Assembly: GCF_000012945.1 (NCBI RefSeq)
Contig: NC_007509.1
Coordinates: 434,001-498,000 of the forward strand
DNA length: 64,000 bases
Reading direction: 5' to 3'
Source: Burkholderia lata
Lineage (GTDB): Bacteria > Pseudomonadota > Gammaproteobacteria > Burkholderiales > Burkholderiaceae
Positions 43,909 through 53,685 of this stretch are shown here, piece after piece; position 1 is the first letter of the stretch; each line of letters begins with the position of its first letter. The position numbers and the translations under genes are program-made. The notes under the pieces were generated by a model. That model searched no databases. It worked only from the letters and a program-made list of their open reading frames with translations, and was not told the origin of the DNA.

Positions 43909-44625
43909 CTAGTCGTTGCGCAGGAACACGACGTAGCCGCGGAACCACGGGTTCGTCGCGAGGTACGGCGGCGCGTCCCATTCGCCGCCCTGGATGATGC
44001 CGATGCGAAACGGCAACTGCAGCCGCGCGACGCGCGGCAGGTAGTCCGCGTAGTCGGGGATCGTGCTGCGTCCCTGGTAGGTCTGCACGACCACTTCGTC
44101 GACGATCCCCCTGAGCTGGTTGACCTGGTCGGTATCGATGCGGCTGCTCCAGTCGAGCAGCCCGGTGATGCTCAGCCGGCAATCGGCGGGCAGCGTCTCG
44201 CGCAACGACCGCAGGAATTCGAGGTAATCCTGCAGGTGGCGCGTGCGCGCATCGAAGTCGATCTGGATACCGGTGATCGTGCGGCCCGACGCGCGCCAGC
44301 GCGTGAGCTGCGCGAGCATGATCTGCGTGACGCGCGGCGTCCAGCGCAGCGTATGCGCACGATAGACGAGCCACACGCGCGCCTGCGGCGCGGGCGGCAG
44401 CGCGACGCCCTGCGCGATCACGCGGACCTGCGACTCGTCCCGCGGCGACGCCTCGATCTGCCCTTGCAGCACGTAGACGGTGCGTGCGCCATGCACGACC
44501 GCCTGCGGCTTGACGCCCGCCCACAGCCAGAACGCGTCGTACCGCGCGGCGTCGACGGTGCCGGCCAGTGCGACGCGTCCGGCCAGCAGCAGCGCGATGC
44601 ACGCTACGCACGCGATACGCTTCAC
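43909..44625 (-). CDS. DUF3142 protein, exported
   Basis: 238 residues with a Sec signal (MKRIACVACIALLLAGRVALA, cleavage after ALA). The body is a glycoside-hydrolase-like barrel: GIQIDFDARTRHLQDYLEFLR contains the paired acidic residues of DUF3142, and LSITGLLDWSS and VVVQTYQGRST follow. Length and order fit the family, of which no member has a firm function. Starts 7 bp after the large periplasmic protein, so they form an operon, probably acting in the cell envelope. Confidence 0.8.
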   Translation of the reverse strand: MKRIACVACIALLLAGRVALAGTVDAARYDAFWLWAGVKPQAVVHGARTVYVLQGQIEASPRDESQVRVIAQGVALPPAPQARVWLVYRAHTLRWTPRVTQIMLAQLTRWRASGRTITGIQIDFDARTRHLQDYLEFLRSLRETLPADCRLSITGLLDWSSRIDTDQVNQLRGIVDEVVVQTYQGRSTIPDYADYLPRVARLQLPFRIGIIQGGEWDAPPYLATNPWFRGYVVFLRND

Positions 44626-44632
44626 GCAGCGC

Positions 44633-46804
44633 TTACCAGTAGTAGCGGAGCTTCTGCGCCCACGGGCTCCCCGCGTAGCTGGCCTTCAGCGTATCGAACC
44701 AGCGCTTGCGCACGTTCTTCGGCACGTCCTTGCCGCCGCATTCGTTGGAGCCGCCCGGCGCATAGCACTTGATCGCACGGTAGTACGCGTAGGCGCGGTC
44801 GTTCGGGTTCGCCTGCGCATCGGCCATCACCGTCACGTAGCTCGACATCCGCTCGTACGGCTTGCCGGCGAACTGCGACGGCCCGGCGCCGAGCGTCGGC
44901 GGGATGCGGGTGGCGGCCGTCGTCGATGCGTTGCGTATCCACATCGGCACCGGATCGTTTTCGAGGCCGGGCGCGGGCGGGTGCAGGCGCACGAAATCGG
45001 CGAGACAGTTCAGCCCTTTCGCATCGGCGGGATTCTGCTGGAGTGCCGCGGCGATGTCGTTCGCCGACGGGCACGCATAACCGTCTTCGTTTTTGGCGCC
45101 GGCTGCGATGAACGGCTTCAACGGATCGGCAGGCTTGCCGGACACCAGCACGGCATCCGCGATGTACTCGGCGTAATGCGAGCGCGTGAGTTCCTTGTAC
45201 AGCAGCGTGTACAGCGCGGTGTCGCGCATCGCGCCGCCGGTCGCCTGGTTTTGCGCCTGCGCACGCAGCAGGTCCGCATTGGCCGAGCGTTGCAGCAGCA
45301 CGGCGCGGATCGCGGCGTTCTGTACCGGCGAATCGTCGGCGAACGCGTCGTTGACGAGCCCGGCCTGTTCCAGGTTGATCGCGAGCGCGAGTTCCAGCGC
45401 TTCGCGCTGGAAGCGGAATTTCGCGAGCGGGATCAGGTCGCGCCACAGCTGGCGCGCCTTGTCGGACTGGCCGCTATCCTCCAGCGCGAATCCGCGCAGC
45501 GCCTGCTGGCTCAGGCCGAAGTAGTCGAGCGGTTCCGCGGGCGTCTGCGGCAGCAACGCGAGCGCGGCGTCCGGCTTGTGCCCGATCTGGACATACCAGG
45601 TCGCGAGCAGGTAGTCGTAGAGCGCGGGCGCATTCGCGAAGCGCGGCTTCTGCGCCTGCAGTTCGTCCAGCGTCAGCGGCTTGGCGCGGCTCGAGTCGCT
45701 GTTTTCCGACGTGCGCATGCGCAGCAGGTCGACGGTCGCGAGCACGGTCGGCGACTGGATCTGGCTCGCGTCGTAGTCCGACCCGAACAGCAGCTTGCTG
45801 TCGAGTTCGTTCGCCAGCTGGATCAGCGGCACATTCGACGTTGCCGGCGACCAGCGCGCGAGCGCGTGGCCGTACAGGTCGGCCTGCTGCGTGACGTTGC
45901 CGCCGAGCCACGCGACACGCCGCAACAGCCCCGTCGCGGAGGTCGCATAGCGCCCCTGCGGATACACCTTCAGGTAAGTGCGAAACACCGTATTCGCGGC
46001 GTCGAGCGACACCTTCGTCACGCGGCCGCGCGTCGGCGTGGGGCTGTCGTTGTCGAACACGTTGGCCTGCGCGGCGTTCAGCTGCGCGCGCCCGGCCATA
46101 TAGAGCCCGGTTTCCTTCAGCCACGGGTTCGCGCTGTGCGATGCGTTCGCAAAGGCCTTGGTCGCGGTGAGGAAGTCGGCGCGATAGAACGCGTTCGTGC
46201 CGTCGAGGTACGCGGCGAACTGCTGGCCGAGCGGCGACTTGACCGGCGGTTTCGTCCAGGCCGCGCTCGCGCCGCCCGCGGCGCAGGTCTTCTGCGCGAT
46301 GTCGGCGCGTGCCGCGCGCAGGCGCGTGGCTTCATCGGCGGGGAGGCCGCCGGCACCGCCCAGTGCGTCGCTGAACGCATCGGCGCCCGAGGTCATGCTG
46401 CGGCAGATGCTGCCTTCGCCGTCGGCATACTGGTTCGACGGTGTTCCGGTATCCGCTGCGCCGTCGGTCTTGTCGGGCTCCTTCTGCCCGATCGAGATCC
46501 ACCCGGAAAAGTCCATCGGAAACGGCACGATGATCTGGTTGATCCGGTCTTTCGCCGGGATCGTCTTCGGGTCCGGAAATGCCTGCGCGACCTTGGCGCT
46601 GTCGACCATCATCAGCATCGCGTTGATGCGCGTGTCGTTGGCGGGGCTCAGCATCGGCACGTTGGCGCAGGAGTAGTTGGTCTGCCGGAGCGTGGTCGGC
46701 GCATAGCAGCCGTCGTCCCCGCTGGCATGGGCAGCCGGAATCCAGAGCAGGCTGGCCGCCAGCGCGGCGAACAGGTTTCGGTGCAGCAATGGGCTATTGG
46801 GCAT
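44633..46804 (-). CDS. large periplasmic helical-repeat protein, unknown
   Basis: 723 residues from MPNSPLLHRNLFAALAASLLW with a signal peptide (cleavage about AHA-SG). The start at 46804 is chosen because the signal begins here; the frame upstream is Arg-rich. The mature part is a long helical solenoid with TPR-like hairpins (LDAANTVFRTYLKVYPQGRY, ALALLPQTPAEPLDYFGLSQQALRGFAL). Several cysteines lie near both ends (CYAPTT, YSCANV, CYAPGGSNECGG). Followed by DUF3142 in one operon. Function unknown; polymer handling in the periplasm is a guess. Confidence 0.7.
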   Translation of the reverse strand: MPNSPLLHRNLFAALAASLLWIPAAHASGDDGCYAPTTLRQTNYSCANVPMLSPANDTRINAMLMMVDSAKVAQAFPDPKTIPAKDRINQIIVPFPMDFSGWISIGQKEPDKTDGAADTGTPSNQYADGEGSICRSMTSGADAFSDALGGAGGLPADEATRLRAARADIAQKTCAAGGASAAWTKPPVKSPLGQQFAAYLDGTNAFYRADFLTATKAFANASHSANPWLKETGLYMAGRAQLNAAQANVFDNDSPTPTRGRVTKVSLDAANTVFRTYLKVYPQGRYATSATGLLRRVAWLGGNVTQQADLYGHALARWSPATSNVPLIQLANELDSKLLFGSDYDASQIQSPTVLATVDLLRMRTSENSDSSRAKPLTLDELQAQKPRFANAPALYDYLLATWYVQIGHKPDAALALLPQTPAEPLDYFGLSQQALRGFALEDSGQSDKARQLWRDLIPLAKFRFQREALELALAINLEQAGLVNDAFADDSPVQNAAIRAVLLQRSANADLLRAQAQNQATGGAMRDTALYTLLYKELTRSHYAEYIADAVLVSGKPADPLKPFIAAGAKNEDGYACPSANDIAAALQQNPADAKGLNCLADFVRLHPPAPGLENDPVPMWIRNASTTAATRIPPTLGAGPSQFAGKPYERMSSYVTVMADAQANPNDRAYAYYRAIKCYAPGGSNECGGKDVPKNVRKRWFDTLKASYAGSPWAQKLRYYW

Positions 46805-47259
46805 TTTTTCTTGTGCCGGGTGTAGGGCCGCAGCGGCCGGGTCTCTCAGGTGAGGCGCTTCGCCCCGGCGCGTATCGTACCGCACCGGCCGCTTCGGCCG
46901 CGAGCGCGCGCAGGCCGGCCGGCAGTCGCATCCAATGCGGGCCGGTGAAATGGAAGTCCACTCAGTGTAGACGCAACGCCACCTTGAATCCGGACCGCCT
47001 GAATTAAGATGCAGCCGGCAGTGACGGACCTCCGACGATAGACGACCGGTCGTCGTCCACGCTGCCCGACGGGGGTGGTCTGCCGAAAGCGGCGTCCGCA
47101 TCGATCCGCACGACGGAGTCGATCATGGATGAAGGGGAACGGCTGCCGGTTTCCAAGCCTGTTCAATAGTATTGCTTATCAATGGGCCGATCGATGCGAT
47201 GCATCGTGCGGCGAACGGCAGACGAGAGTGCGCCGGAACACGAAAACAAGAGGATTCCG
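46805..47259. other. divergent gap, palindrome only
   Basis: A 455-bp gap between the large minus-strand gene and the 47260 lipoprotein gene. It contains a perfect 14-bp palindrome at 47041-47054 and a short AT-richer stretch near 46974-47010 that could hold promoters. No gene is supported. Confidence 0.5.
47041..47054. promoter_or_regulatory. perfect palindrome, possible operator
   Basis: GACGACCGGTCGTC is a 14-bp perfect palindrome in the middle of the divergent gap. Such GC-rich palindromes also occur by chance in this genome. Confidence 0.25.
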
Positions 47260-48768
47260 ATGAAACCCATTACATGGATGGTCATGGCAGTCGCGCTCGC
47301 GCTGTCCGCCTGCGGCGGCGACGACGTTGCCAAGAACGACGGCGCGTCGTTGTCGTCGCCGAACAATCCCGGTTCACCTTCCGGTCCGACCTCGCCCGGT
47401 GGCGGTTCGAACGGCGGGCCGACGGGCGGCAGCGGGCCGACGCAGCCGCAAGCCGGGTGGTCGAAGGCTGCCGCCGTGGACGGCAAGGGCCCGGAAGGCC
47501 AGCCCAGCGTGACCCTCGACGCGAGCGGCAACGCGCTCGCCACCTGGATGACCAATGGCCCGGCCGGCATGTCCGGCAACGAGATGTGGGGCGCGCGTTA
47601 TGCGGCGGGCTCGGGCTGGGGAAGCGCGACGCGGCTCGACACGAGCGACGGTTCGCATGCGATGAACACGCTGATCGGGGTGCAGCCGAAACTGGTCGGC
47701 AACGCGAGCGGGCAGGCGGTCGCGTTCTGGACCGAATGGACGCCGGGTCCCAACACGTACGCCCTGTGGGCGAGGCCGTACAGCCCGGGTAGCGGATGGG
47801 GCACGCCCGTCACGCTGGCGGCCGACATGGCCGGTTCGTCCTATTCGGCCGGCATGGACAGCCAGGGCAACGCGCTGGTCACGTGGACGCAGTCGATCAG
47901 CCTGCTCGATACGCGCATCGCGTGGACGCGTTATACGCAGGCCGGGCAGTGGTCGCCGACGGCACTGGTCCAGATGCCGGTGCAAAGCGGGCCGGGCGCC
48001 GTGACCGGCGATACCGACAACGTGAGGCCGATGCTGTCGGTCCTGTCTTCAGGCCGCGCGGTGCTGGCGTGGCGGCAGACCAACCATACGAAGTCGGCGC
48101 TGTGGACGGCCACGTACGACGCGACCAACGGCTGGACCAACGTCAACCAGGTCGTATCGAACGCGAGCCTGTTCACGACGATCATCTCGCCGGTCGCCGG
48201 CATGGACGCGAAGGGCAACATCACGCTGGTCTGGGGGCAACTCGACGTGACGGGCGGGAAGCTCTACACCGCCACGATGTCGCAGCGCTATGTATCCGGA
48301 ACCGGATGGCAGCCCGCGCAGCCCGTCGCCCCGGCGATCGTGGTGCCCACGGGGTTCATCGCGACGCCGATGCTGACCGTCAACGAAAACGGCGTGGCCG
48401 CCGCGATGTGGGGGGAAAGCGGCGCGGTCCTGCAGGCGAGCGTGTCGGATGCCAACGGAAACTGGGGGGCGCTGCAGAAGCTGACGGAACACCTGAACGG
48501 GGCGGCGCTCCAGTACCCGCCGCTGGTGATCGACCTGGCCGGCAATGTGACGGTCGCCTGGGAGGACACGGGCACGCCGAACGCGTCGGTCCTCCTCGTG
48601 GGCGGCTACCGGAACGGCGCGTGGAGCACCGCCACGCTGGATCCGCAGGATGGGACGTGGCCGGCGCTGGCCGTCAATGCGGCGGGGGCGATGGCGCTTG
48701 TCTGGCAGGGGTTCGCCGCGAATATCGGCAGCCAGATCCAGTCCAGTTTTTATACGCCGGGCTCGTAA
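47260..48768 (+). CDS. lipoprotein with beta-propeller-like repeats
   Basis: 502 residues from MKPITWMVMAVALALSACGG (lipobox LSAC, Cys18). A Gly/Ser/Pro-rich linker follows (about residues 32-65). The rest shows repeated beta-strand units with the pattern D..GNALA.W, for example LDASGNALATW, MDSQGNALVTW, MDAKGNITLVW and DLAGNVTVAWE, spaced about 50-60 residues, resembling a six- to seven-bladed propeller. Tandem tryptophans in each unit fit this. Surface or periplasmic binding role likely; no enzyme motif seen. Confidence 0.75.
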   Translation: MKPITWMVMAVALALSACGGDDVAKNDGASLSSPNNPGSPSGPTSPGGGSNGGPTGGSGPTQPQAGWSKAAAVDGKGPEGQPSVTLDASGNALATWMTNGPAGMSGNEMWGARYAAGSGWGSATRLDTSDGSHAMNTLIGVQPKLVGNASGQAVAFWTEWTPGPNTYALWARPYSPGSGWGTPVTLAADMAGSSYSAGMDSQGNALVTWTQSISLLDTRIAWTRYTQAGQWSPTALVQMPVQSGPGAVTGDTDNVRPMLSVLSSGRAVLAWRQTNHTKSALWTATYDATNGWTNVNQVVSNASLFTTIISPVAGMDAKGNITLVWGQLDVTGGKLYTATMSQRYVSGTGWQPAQPVAPAIVVPTGFIATPMLTVNENGVAAAMWGESGAVLQASVSDANGNWGALQKLTEHLNGAALQYPPLVIDLAGNVTVAWEDTGTPNASVLLVGGYRNGAWSTATLDPQDGTWPALAVNAAGAMALVWQGFAANIGSQIQSSFYTPGS

Positions 48769-48800
48769 TCGTGTCGCGTCGGGTATTCGAAGGAGCAGCC

Positions 48801-49133
48801 ATGAAGAAAATCTTGCAGCGCACCGTGACCTTGAGGACTGTGCTGGGTGCGGCGGTCGCCGGCCTCGTGTTGTCGGCGTGCGGTTCGACGCAGATGAACA
48901 TGATCGACGTGCAGACGTCGACCGCGAAGACGCTCGGGCTCGCGTCGTCGGACGAGATCACGGTCGCCAACGTGCAGTACGGAAAGAAGGACGGGCTGGG
49001 CGGCCAGAAGGTGAGTTATGACGCGACGACCGGCAAGGGGCGGCGTTTCGGCTGTACGGTGTTCATGATTCCGGGGCTCACGCCGATCGATCGGCCGACG
49101 TACAACAACTGGGAATGCCATCCGCAACGCTGA
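48801..49133 (+). CDS. small lipoprotein, unknown
   Basis: 110 residues. AAGGAG precedes the ATG. The signal MKKILQRTVTLRTVLGAAVA...LSACGS gives Cys at about residue 27. The mature part is short and basic, with Cys pair (FGCTVF, WECHP) that could form a disulphide. Follows the propeller-like lipoprotein gene on the same strand (32 bp). I do not recognise the family, though small lipoproteins of this layout are common in Burkholderia. Confidence 0.7.
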   Translation: MKKILQRTVTLRTVLGAAVAGLVLSACGSTQMNMIDVQTSTAKTLGLASSDEITVANVQYGKKDGLGGQKVSYDATTGKGRRFGCTVFMIPGLTPIDRPTYNNWECHPQR

Positions 49134-49281
49134 TGGCCGCGGTGACGACCACGCCCGCCGCAGGGCGCCGGTCGGCCGCTTGGGTGGACGACATGCCGCG
49201 CCGGCCTTGCGCCGGCGCAATTTGGTCCGATAATCGACGAACCGATCTATCCTCTCGTGTCGGCTCGATAAAACAACTGCC

Positions 49282-50334
49282 ATGGATCAAGCGGCATTCG
49301 TCCCTGTTTTCAAGTTTCGCACGATCGACTACCCCGAGCAGGACCGGTTCCACGTATGGGTCAAGGACATGCTGTGCGACTACCGTCTGGATGACGACGG
49401 CGGCCACGGCGCGTTCGACGCGGAAGCGAGCGGCGCGGCGCTCGGCCCGCTGATCCTGTCGGGCCGGCACTGGCGGTCGCGCGCACCGGCCTATCGGGTC
49501 AATCGGACCACGCGGCGGATTCGCCTCGACGGCCAGGATTCGATCCGCTTCACGCTGCTGCTCGGCGGGCGGCTGGCCAGCCACACCGGCGGGCCCGAAC
49601 TGGTCAAGGGGGCCGGCGACGTATTCGTCTACGACGTCGCGCAGGTCAACGACTGCAGGGTCGAGGCCGGCGACGTGATCAGCCTGGTCGTGCCGAGGTA
49701 TCTGTTGCCGAGCCATGCCGCCCAGGCGCACGGCCAGACGCTCACGAGCGGCGTGGGGCGGCTGCTCGGCGACCACATGCTGTCACTGTTCCGCAACCTG
49801 CCGAATCTGCGCACGCACGAGATCCCGAGCATCGTGCAATCGATGTTGCTGCTGCTGGGAGCGGCCGTTTCCCCGACCGCGCAGGCGCTGCAAGACGCTC
49901 GCGGCCCGATCGACGAGGCGCTGGCCGAGCGGGTCCGGCGCTACATCGACGTGCATCTGCTGGAGCCCGACCTCGATCCCGATCGGATCTGCCGCGACAT
50001 CGGCGTGTCGAGAGCGCGGCTTTACCAGCTGTTCAAGGAAGACGGCGGCGTGATGCGGCAGATCACGCGCCGGCGGCTGCGCCATGCGTACCACGTGCTG
50101 GGCGACCCGCAGCGCCGGCATCAGCGCATCGCGGAAATCGCGTGGGCGCACGGCTTTCCCGACGAGAAGTATTTCCACCGGCTGTTCAAGGCGGAGTTCG
50201 GCCATACGCCGAAGGAAACGCTCGAGTGCGCGACCGCGCCGGTTCTGCTGCCGTGCGATGCGGCCGAGGATCGATGGGCGGATGGCGGCCGCCTCACCGG
50301 ATGGACGTTGCCGTTCGGCGTGCTCACCAACTGA
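49282..50334 (+). CDS. AraC family regulator
   Basis: 350 residues. The N-terminal domain (RFHVWVKDMLCDYRLD ... RLDGQDSIRFTLLLGG) matches AraC-binding-like domains of the FeaR/NphR kind; the C-terminal HTH pair is DRICRDIGVSRARLYQLFKEDGG and IAEIAWAHGFPDEKYFHRLFKAEFG. The start at 49282 fits the domain. No target gene is directly divergent, so the regulon is unclear. Confidence 0.88.
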   Translation: MDQAAFVPVFKFRTIDYPEQDRFHVWVKDMLCDYRLDDDGGHGAFDAEASGAALGPLILSGRHWRSRAPAYRVNRTTRRIRLDGQDSIRFTLLLGGRLASHTGGPELVKGAGDVFVYDVAQVNDCRVEAGDVISLVVPRYLLPSHAAQAHGQTLTSGVGRLLGDHMLSLFRNLPNLRTHEIPSIVQSMLLLLGAAVSPTAQALQDARGPIDEALAERVRRYIDVHLLEPDLDPDRICRDIGVSRARLYQLFKEDGGVMRQITRRRLRHAYHVLGDPQRRHQRIAEIAWAHGFPDEKYFHRLFKAEFGHTPKETLECATAPVLLPCDAAEDRWADGGRLTGWTLPFGVLTN

Positions 50335-50379
50335 GCGGGCGGCGCGTTCCGGCCGCCGCACGGCGGTTCGTTTCGTGCG

Positions 50380-51792
50380 TCACGCGTACACGCTGCTCGC
50401 TATACCGTCTTCATCGACGTCGTCGATCGCGGCCCGCAAGTCGTCGATCGCCACCATCAGCTCGCGCACCTGCCGCAACGACGGGTACTGATGCAGCACG
50501 GCCTGCCATTGCGGCAGCGTCAGCAGCGCGTGCCAGACGACGCCCAGGCTGCCCGGATCGGCATCCGGCCGCTGCGCGAGCGCGCTCGCGTATTCGAGGC
50601 TGGCTTGCGCCGACAGCAACTGCATCCGGCTTGCGGCGCCCAGCAGGCGCGGCGTCGTGTCGGCGGATGCATCGCAGCAATAGAGCACTTCCCGTGGCAA
50701 CGCTGCTTCGTCGGTCGTCAGCGCGTGCAGCGACGCGCCGTGTACGCGCACCGTGCCCTGGTGCGTCTCGAACGCATAGGTCGTGGCGGGGTCGGCCTGC
50801 GCGAGCAGGTTCAGGCCGCGCAGCAGCCGCGGCAGATCGGTCGTCGCGGCATCCGCGGACGCCTTCGCTTCGACGAGGAAGCGCACGTTCCAGACGGGCG
50901 CCGGGTCGTCGCCGCGCGTGCGTTCGAGCAGGATGGAATCCCATTCGGTTTTCGCGCGATCGTGGCGGCCCGGTATCGATGACGGTACACGCATCGACGT
51001 CACCACCCGGTACGTGCGGCGTGCGTCGACGGCGTCGAGCCGGCGGGCCAGCGCGTCGAGCGCCTGCGCGGCCAGCGCTTCGACGGCTGCGCCGCGCTGC
51101 TGCGACGCGACGCCCTGCGCGACGGCGACGGTGCTGCCTTCGAGCGGGCCCTGGCGCACCCAGAGTGCGCGGTAGCGACGCACGTGCGCGTCCGATGCCA
51201 GTGCGTCGACGCGCAGCATCCGTTCGAGCGCGGGGCTGTCCTTCAGCTTGACGATGTCCTGCTCGAATGCGGCGTCGGTCGCCATGTCGGGGAGCGCGAG
51301 CAGGTGCCGCAGCGTGTCGTGCAGATCGGCCCACGACGCGGCGGTGGCAGCCGCATGCAGCCGCGCGAGCCCGTCGCGTTGCCAGGGGCGGGCGCTGCGC
51401 TCGAGCTTGGCCGGGTGCGCGATCGCATTGACGGCCGAGTGCAGCGCGCGGCGGTCCTGCTCGGCGTGCGCGGATAGCGACGCGTATTCGCGCACGCTGG
51501 GCGCATCGTGCCGCAGCACCGCGGCCTGAAAGGCGGGATCGCCGGCGTGCGTATCCATTGCATCGCGGATCATCTGCGCGAGCGCGTCGATGAAGCGTTG
51601 CCGCAATATTGCGTCGGGCGTCTGTCCGTCGCTGCGCATTCGGCGCGCTTCCTCGATCACGATCGCGAGCGTGGCGGCCGGGTTCGCGGCGTCGGCCGGC
51701 GACAGCGCGCTGTCGAGCGGCGGCAGCCGATAGCGGCGCGCGACGGTGCGCAGTGTTTCGTCGAGCAGGGCGGGAAGCGGTGTCAGCGACAT
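50380..51792 (-). CDS. conserved protein with PD-(D/E)XK-like signature
   Basis: 470 residues, soluble, Ala-rich helices in the first 230 residues. The middle has Glu238 in a helix (AAVEALAAQALDALARR), Asp285 in EWDSILL, and Glu308-Ala-Lys310 in VRFLVEAKAS, in the order and spacing of a PD-(D/E)XK nuclease core. This is a pattern match, not a recognised family; similar Burkholderia proteins have, as far as I recall, carried a misleading heptulosonate-synthase label. Single gene, GC and codon use like the neighbours. Confidence 0.65.
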   Translation of the reverse strand: MSLTPLPALLDETLRTVARRYRLPPLDSALSPADAANPAATLAIVIEEARRMRSDGQTPDAILRQRFIDALAQMIRDAMDTHAGDPAFQAAVLRHDAPSVREYASLSAHAEQDRRALHSAVNAIAHPAKLERSARPWQRDGLARLHAAATAASWADLHDTLRHLLALPDMATDAAFEQDIVKLKDSPALERMLRVDALASDAHVRRYRALWVRQGPLEGSTVAVAQGVASQQRGAAVEALAAQALDALARRLDAVDARRTYRVVTSMRVPSSIPGRHDRAKTEWDSILLERTRGDDPAPVWNVRFLVEAKASADAATTDLPRLLRGLNLLAQADPATTYAFETHQGTVRVHGASLHALTTDEAALPREVLYCCDASADTTPRLLGAASRMQLLSAQASLEYASALAQRPDADPGSLGVVWHALLTLPQWQAVLHQYPSLRQVRELMVAIDDLRAAIDDVDEDGIASSVYA

Positions 51793-51931
51793 GTTCGGTA
51801 TCGGCGTGAAAGCGGTGCGCGTGCCCGGGGTTCGGGCTTGCGCGCGCGATGATGTGCAACGTTATCACGCCGGGACGGGCGGGATACGGGGCGTGTCGTT
51901 GCGAACGGGCTTGATGCCGCGGCACGCGGCA

Positions 51932-52486
51932 TCAGTCGCGCGCAATGTTCCGGGTCAACGTCTCGATGGTCAGGGTTTCGTCTCGTGGCCTGCCGACGCC
52001 GGCGTCGAACGGGTAGCCCGACCGCTCGCCCGTTCGCGTATAGCCGCGGCGCAAGTAGAAGTCGATCAGTTCGTGGCGTGCCGACAGCACGACCATCACG
52101 GCCGTTTCGAGGTTCCAGCGGCGAACGGCGAATTGCTCGGCTTCGTTCAGCAACGCCTTTCCGAGCCCGCGGTCCTGCATCGACGGCGCGACGGCCAAGG
52201 TGCCGATATAGGCCGCGCCGCCGTCTTTCCTGACTTCGATGCAGCCGGCAATGGCGGCGTCGATCTCGGCGACGAGCAGGACGGTGTCCGGTGCCTGCAG
52301 CGTCGCGGCGAGCTGTGACGACGTGATCCGCGGGCCGTCGATCAATGCGGCTTCATGTGTCCATCCGGCGGCAGCCGTCGTCGGGCGGTACGCAGCGTTG
52401 ACCAGTTCGACGAGCGCGTCGACGTCCTGCTCGTTCGCTATCCGGTAGCTGGCGGTGCGCCGGGTCGCGCCTGTCGTTTCATCCAT
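51932..52486 (-). CDS. GNAT family acetyltransferase
   Basis: 184 residues from MDETTGATRR. The acetyl-CoA pyrophosphate-binding motif is QDRGLGKALLNEAE (about residues 113-126), preceded by the beta-strand AAYIGTLAVAPS. Length and order match GNATs with unknown amine substrates. An in-frame start upstream adds 26 residues with no family support. Convergent with nothing; single gene. Confidence 0.88.
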   Translation of the reverse strand: MDETTGATRRTASYRIANEQDVDALVELVNAAYRPTTAAAGWTHEAALIDGPRITSSQLAATLQAPDTVLLVAEIDAAIAGCIEVRKDGGAAYIGTLAVAPSMQDRGLGKALLNEAEQFAVRRWNLETAVMVVLSARHELIDFYLRRGYTRTGERSGYPFDAGVGRPRDETLTIETLTRNIARD

Positions 52487-52713
52487 TGAAGCCCTCGGTG
52501 TCCGTTGCCGCGGTTGGTCCTGAACGTCATGTCGTCCAAGGATAGACGAACGATCGGCCGGCATCGGGACCGACCCGGCCGATCAACCGGCAATCCACAT
52601 TTCGCGTCGCGCTGAAGCGTTCGCGCCAGGCCACCGGCATCATCTGCTGATGCGGCCCGTGCCGAACGGGCCGATTCCACCCCCGTCATGCACTGCGAAC
52701 GCGCCTCCCCGAC

Positions 52714-53634
52714 ATGCAGCAGCCCGTCATGCCCCGCAGCCCGCCCGCCGTCGCGGATCTGCTCCTGCTCCTCGCGCTCTCGACGTTATGGGGTGCGTCC
52801 TACACGTTCATCCGGATCGGCGTCGAGACGATTCCGCCGCTGACGCTGATCGCCGCGCGAACCTTGATCGCGGGCTCGGTGCTGCTGCTGTGGATGCGTA
52901 TCCGGCGCATTCCGATGCCGAGCGACCTCGCGGTCTGGCGGCGCTTCTTCGTCCAGGCGCTGTTGAACAGTGTCGTGCCGTTCACGCTGATCGCGTGGGC
53001 CGAGCGTTCGGTCGAAGCCGGCCTCGCGACGATCCTCAATTCCGCGTCACCGGTGCTCGCGTTCGTCGGCACCTGGCTGATCACCCGCCATGAACCGCTG
53101 ACGCCGCGGAAGCTGTTCGGCGTCGTCGCCGGGCTCGTCGGCATCTCGCTGGTGGTCGGCGTCAGCGCGTTCGACGGGCTCGGGCGGCAACTCGTGTCGC
53201 AACTGGCGATCGTCGCAGCGACCGTCTGCTACGCGGGCGCCGCGATCTACGGGCGGGCCTTCAGCGGACTGTCGCCCGCGGTGCCCGCCGCCGGCTCGCT
53301 CATCGTCGGCGCGGTCGTGCTGGTACCGGCCAGCATCGTCGTCGATCGTCCGTGGACGCTTCATCCGTCGCCGCCTTCGCTGATCGCGTTGGCGGCGCTC
53401 GCGGTGTTCTCGACCGCGCTCGCGCTCGTCATCTACTTCCGGCTCGTGCAATCGCTCGGGTCGGTCGGCACGACGGCGCAGGCCTATCTGCGCGTGCCGA
53501 TCGGCGTCGGCATCAGCATGGCGCTGCTCGGGGAGTCGCTGTCGGCATCGGCGTGGGTGGGACTCGGATGCGTCGTCGCGGGCGTGGCCGCGATGACGCT
53601 GCCGTCACGCCGGCGCGGGCAGCCACGCTCCTGA
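52714..53634 (+). CDS. EamA/DMT family transporter
   Basis: 306 residues with about ten membrane segments in two halves, LALSTLWGASYTFIRIGVETIPPLTL marking the first. Inner-membrane exporter of unknown metabolites. The ATG at 52714 is used; an alternative at 52729 starts closer to the first helix. The gene is followed by a 7-bp tandem repeat. Confidence 0.87.
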   Translation: MQQPVMPRSPPAVADLLLLLALSTLWGASYTFIRIGVETIPPLTLIAARTLIAGSVLLLWMRIRRIPMPSDLAVWRRFFVQALLNSVVPFTLIAWAERSVEAGLATILNSASPVLAFVGTWLITRHEPLTPRKLFGVVAGLVGISLVVGVSAFDGLGRQLVSQLAIVAATVCYAGAAIYGRAFSGLSPAVPAAGSLIVGAVVLVPASIVVDRPWTLHPSPPSLIALAALAVFSTALALVIYFRLVQSLGSVGTTAQAYLRVPIGVGISMALLGESLSASAWVGLGCVVAGVAAMTLPSRRRGQPRS

Positions 53635-53685
53635 CGTTGGTCACGCAATACGTCACGTGTCGATCGTCGCCGTTACGCTGCGGCT

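Noticed and set aside
44480..46825. Open frame of 781 codons on the plus strand
   Set aside because: Antisense to the signal-peptide-bearing gene at 44633-46804; Arg/Val/Gly-rich and without family features.
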